Below are positions 5,648 through 7,331 of a stretch of DNA of 7,331 bases, in pieces (the stretch's first letter is position 1; each line of letters begins with the position of its first letter). The position numbers and the translations under genes were made by a program. This DNA comes from Candidatus Nomurabacteria bacterium (GTDB lineage: Bacteria > Patescibacteriota > Minisyncoccia > Phycocordibacterales > UBA9973): contig JAHFNV010000023.1 in assembly GCA_023267115.1 (NCBI GenBank), positions 1 through 7,331 of the forward strand. Reading direction: 5' to 3'. The notes beneath the pieces were generated by a model. It made no database searches. It had not been told where the DNA came from and saw nothing but the letters and a program-made list of their open reading frames with translations.

Positions 5648-6169
5648 TTATTCAACTTGTTTTTTCTGAATAAACATCAACACTGCCAAGAAAGCAAATG
5701 TTGTTAAAGCCATCATCGGAATTGTAATATATCCAAACTCTACAAAAAATCTTTGCGAACATGCTGGTGTCAGTCCTACTACCGCGCATGGAAGTACTGA
5801 GGGGTTGAACATCTGTCCGTAGTAGTGATAAAAGGCTATTGCTCCACCGAAGAGCGACAGAGCCATACTGTAATCAACGATATTATTATCCTTTCTCCAC
5901 AACGCTATTCCTAAAAGCACCACTTGCGGATACATAAAAATACGTTGATACCAACAAAGCTTACATGGTTCAAACCCCACAATCTCTGAATAGAAAAGGC
6001 TCAATCCAGTAGCTATTATAGCCACCAAAAATGCAGTCCAGAGAGCGTTCTTGCGGAAAAAACGCAGTAGTGGATTTTCCTGCTTGGTGAAAAAAGAAAA
6101 CAGTAAAGCGATAATTAAAATCTGTGCTCCAATCGTAAGCAAAGAAAAAATTGTATTTAGATTAGTCAT
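5648..6169 (-). CDS. bdbC: Disulfide bond formation protein, DsbB/BdbC type
   Basis: A 173-residue, four- or five-helix membrane protein that reoxidises an extracytoplasmic thiol oxidase and passes electrons to quinone. The first redox pair is C69-x-x-C72 in FEPCKLCWYQRIFMYP, the DsbB signature. The second pair is C128 and C137 in LPCAVVGLTPACSQRFFVEF, followed by GYITIPMMALTTF, which is closer to the Gram-positive BdbC form. All four cysteines needed for electron relay are present and the length is normal. An extra N-terminal helix (about residues 7-27) precedes the usual core. The gene begins one base after the stop of the thioredoxin-like gene, so the two are almost certainly co-translated and likely partners. 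No Shine-Dalgarno is seen. The family is certain; the gene name is by resemblance. Confidence 0.93.
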   Translation of the reverse strand: MTNLNTIFSLLTIGAQILIIALLFSFFTKQENPLLRFFRKNALWTAFLVAIIATGLSLFYSEIVGFEPCKLCWYQRIFMYPQVVLLGIALWRKDNNIVDYSMALSLFGGAIAFYHYYGQMFNPSVLPCAVVGLTPACSQRFFVEFGYITIPMMALTTFAFLAVLMFIQKKQVE

Positions 6170-6170
6170 A

Positions 6171-6551
6171 TTATTGCGGAAGCGGGCAACTTGTTTTTTC
6201 GGATAATTTTTCTAAAGAAACTTCACCCGACTCCCTACTTCCATCAGAAAATTCCCACATTGGATAACCCGTAACATTTTTCTCCTTGCAAACCGCAAGT
6301 TGCCCCTTGCCGTCTGGAGTAGAGCACTCTACATACGGAAGCAATTTTTGCGATTTGCCGAACATCGTCTTTTGATTTTGGCAATGCGGGCACCAAAAAG
6401 CACCATAAAATACAGCTCCCTTATCTTTCAGACATTGAGCAAAAATATCCAGTTTCCCCGGCTCGCTATTTTTAGAAACTAAAAAATAGATTCCAGCAAA
6501 AATTGCTATTCCGATAATTCCCGCAATAATAAGTTTTGATCTAATTTTCAT
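6171..6551 (-). CDS. Membrane-anchored thioredoxin-like thiol oxidoreductase
   Basis: A 126-residue protein with an N-terminal membrane anchor (about residues 6-25) and a short thioredoxin-like domain outside the membrane. The active site is CPHC at 54-57 within VFYGAFWCPHCQNQKTMFG; the cis-proline is P97 in GYPMW. Two more cysteines (C76 in YVEC and C88 in AVCKE) could form a second disulfide. This pattern (YGAFWC.HC..QK.MFG, YVEC, GYPTW) matches the thioredoxin domain that is fused to VKOR in cyanobacteria and plants and not classic DsbA. The protein probably introduces disulfides into exported proteins and is reoxidised by the DsbB/BdbC protein encoded one base downstream. It starts 4 nt after the XRE gene stop; a GAGGAG lies about 16 nt upstream, further than usual. 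No lipobox is seen. Confidence 0.9.
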   Translation of the reverse strand: MKIRSKLIIAGIIGIAIFAGIYFLVSKNSEPGKLDIFAQCLKDKGAVFYGAFWCPHCQNQKTMFGKSQKLLPYVECSTPDGKGQLAVCKEKNVTGYPMWEFSDGSRESGEVSLEKLSEKTSCPLPQ

Positions 6552-6555
6552 AAAT

Positions 6556-6762
6556 TTATTTTAATAACTCCTCTATTGAAACACCCAACGCTTTGGCGAT
6601 TTTTGCCATAGTTTGGACACTTGGCTTATTCACTGTGCCACTTTCAACTTTCATAAGCGTTGTATATTTAATATCCGCTTTTTTGGCTAAATCATCTTGG
6701 GTTAAGTCAAGTTTGCTCCGCATTCTCTTGATATTTTCGCTAATTGTTTTTCCACTTGTCAT
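6556..6762 (-). CDS. XRE-family helix-turn-helix regulator (single domain)
   Basis: A 68-residue Cro/C1-type DNA-binding protein with essentially nothing beyond the HTH domain. It shows the typical run NIKRMRSKLDLTQDDLAKKADIK, then a recognition helix around YTTLMKVESGTV, and ends in PSVQTMAKIAKALGVSIEELLK. Such proteins usually bind palindromic operators as dimers and often repress their own operon. It is the first gene of the redox run (xre-trx-bdbC-doxX), with a 4-nt gap to the next gene. An inverted-repeat candidate operator lies 25-62 bp upstream. ATG at 6762 is the natural start of the domain. There is no toxin-like partner next to it, so a toxin-antitoxin role is unlikely. Confidence 0.9.
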   Translation of the reverse strand: MTSGKTISENIKRMRSKLDLTQDDLAKKADIKYTTLMKVESGTVNKPSVQTMAKIAKALGVSIEELLK

Positions 6763-6786
6763 ATAAATAAAGTTTTGGTAGTATTG

Positions 6787-6824
6787 TAGTAGATATGATT
6801 ATTACCTCTATTGCTATACTACTA
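6787..6824. promoter_or_regulatory. Candidate operator/promoter of the redox operon
   Basis: An imperfect inverted repeat, TAGTAGAT (6787-6794) and ATACTACTA (6816-6824), sits in the AT-rich region before the XRE gene, with another GTAGTA copy at about 6778-6783. On the minus strand TACAAT within this block resembles a -10 box. The site is a plausible target for the adjacent XRE protein. It is a reading by eye with no second instance to compare. Confidence 0.3.
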
Positions 6825-6939
6825 AATAAAATGAGCTTGAGCAAGTGGAATTTCTGGCGGCGCATTTCGCAAAGCGAAATATGAACTCCGGCGGCGGCGG
6901 CCCGTATTTGATTATTTGCACTCGGCCTGGTTTGGGCAT
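6814..6939 (-). pseudogene. Truncated duplicate of the VirD4-like ATPase gene start
   Basis: From ATG at 6939 the first 18 codons give MPKPGRVQIIKYGPPPPE, identical in protein to the intact gene at 4746 but with seven silent codon changes. After codon 18 the match stops, and the frame runs through unrelated residues (FIFRFAKCAARNS...) to TAG at 6814, making a 41-residue product. All ATPase motifs are absent. The upstream promoter-like DNA is intact, so a short peptide could still be transcribed and translated. It is most simply a remnant left by recombination, and the silent changes suggest that it came from a once-functional related gene or allele. Confidence 0.8.
6864..6880. repeat. Perfect hairpin near the duplication breakpoint
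   Basis: ATTTCGC, loop AAA, GCGAAAT: a 7-bp stem that begins five bases beyond the last base matching copy A (6886). It lies inside the scrambled part of the pseudogene. Confidence 0.7.
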
Positions 6940-7110
6940 ATTTGGCTATTTTAACATAGTTTAAATTTAAATTCCCCTCTTGAGGGGTGGCCTTTGGCCG
7001 GGGTGGAAATTCATCCACCTCCCCCTTCAGGTACTCCTCAAGAGGAGAATCAATACACTAGCCAACGGCTAATACCCTTCCTGCTCGAACCTCGTCTTGG
7101 CGAGCCGCGC
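6886..7110. repeat. Long direct repeat, copy B
   Basis: This is the partner of 4693-4917. Homology to the ATPase gene stops abruptly after codon 18 (base 6886). A perfect hairpin (6864-6880) begins a few bases beyond this breakpoint, followed by AT-rich DNA leading to the XRE gene. Confidence 0.95.
6971..7050. repeat. 80-bp imperfect palindrome (MITE/REP-like), copy B
   Basis: Identical base for base to 4778-4857, in the same orientation and at the same distance from the truncated ATPase start. Confidence 0.8.
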
Positions 7111-7152
7111 CTGCGCGCGCCGAGCGGAGAGGATTTGTCGGGGGAAATCATT

Positions 7153-7173
7153 GGGACGCGCTTCGCGCGTCCC
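7153..7173. repeat. GC-rich hairpin, 9-bp stem with TTC loop
   Basis: GGGACGCGC, loop TTC, GCGCGTCCC: a perfect stem. It occupies the variable middle of copy B. Copy A has a different stem with the same loop at 4949-4965. Confidence 0.75.
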
Positions 7174-7200
7174 GCATTTGGGCTTCAAAAAAACCTTTGA

Positions 7201-7259
7201 GTTTGTTGTTGGTGTATTTATACAACCTAGCTAGAACCCATTTTAGCAAAAATATCTGA
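7201..7259. repeat. Distal block of the long direct repeat, copy B
   Basis: Partner of 4992-5050. The spacing from the identical core is 16 bp longer here, because the hairpin-bearing middle segment differs (90 bp in this copy against 74 bp in copy A). Confidence 0.75.
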
Positions 7260-7278
7260 CTTTGACGAACGCCTCCGC

Positions 7279-7297
7279 GCCCCGCCAAGAGCGGGGC
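7279..7297. repeat. GC-rich hairpin beyond the distal block
   Basis: GCCCCGC, loop CAAGA, GCGGGGC. It lies just past the distal repeat block, the position that in copy A is taken by the 11-bp hairpin at 5060-5084. No clean T-run follows it on either strand. Confidence 0.6.
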
Positions 7298-7331
7298 TAC
7301 GCCTCAAGCAAATTTTCTTTACAATTTCTTT

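Larger units (their letters stand above)
6940..7331. other. Gene-free right end of the window
   Basis: Nothing here can be supported as a gene. It holds the second copy of the repeat core (to 7110) with its 80-bp palindrome, a hairpin-bearing variable segment (7111-7200), the distal repeat block (7201-7259), a GC-rich hairpin (7279-7297) and an AT-rich end. Open frames through it are by-products of the palindrome. Confidence 0.7.

Noticed and set aside
6556..6762. The XRE protein as the antitoxin of a toxin-antitoxin pair.
   Set aside because: Its neighbours are thiol-redox and membrane proteins. No RelE-, HipA- or HigB-like partner is adjacent.

Overview
The window looks like chromosomal DNA from a small-genome bacterium, most likely a Patescibacteria (CPR) lineage close to Parcubacteria. 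The signs are a membrane-domain-less VirD4/TraG-type ATPase next to dnaJ and csaA, a PQ-loop-like membrane protein, a RAYT (REP-associated tyrosine transposase), short intergenic gaps, few strong Shine-Dalgarno sites and AT-leaning genes set among GC-rich hairpins. TGA is read as stop (the RAYT ends on TGA), which argues against the code-25 Gracilibacteria/SR1 groups. The assignment rests on gene content read by eye, not on a search.

Layout. (1) 1-437, plus strand: 3' end of cysteinyl-tRNA synthetase. It converges on and overlaps a small PQ-loop-like membrane protein gene (423-992, minus). (2) 1027-1790: a RAYT transposase with three copies of one palindrome (GACAAGGT, 3-nt loop, ACCTTGTC): one just upstream, one in frame inside the gene and one in frame at its end. 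(3) 1803-4746, minus strand: a compact operon of VirD4/TraG-like ATPase, dnaJ and csaA with gaps of 7 and 3 nt. (4) 4747-5235: a gene-free, hairpin-rich region upstream of the ATPase. (5) 5236-6762, minus strand: a second compact operon of XRE regulator, membrane-anchored thioredoxin-like protein, DsbB/BdbC-type quinone-linked oxidase and DoxX-like membrane protein. This is a self-contained extracytoplasmic thiol-oxidation module. (6) 6763-7331: the regulator's upstream region, a truncated second copy of the ATPase gene start, and a second copy of the hairpin-rich region.

The main observation is that the four-gene redox operon lies between two direct repeats, about 2.2 kb apart, of the ATPase gene's 5' end plus its upstream region (4693-5050 and 6886-7259). 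The repeat is a mosaic. Its 18 shared codons differ at seven sites, all synonymous. The next 169 noncoding bp are identical. A middle segment keeps hairpins but not their sequence, and a distal 59-bp block is about 76% identical. An 80-bp imperfect palindrome forms the core of the identical part. This suggests a redox cassette inserted at, or able to leave from, the promoter region of the ATPase-dnaJ-csaA operon, with the noncoding repeat recently homogenised or independently mobile.

No complete tRNA, rRNA, CRISPR array or known riboswitch was recognised.
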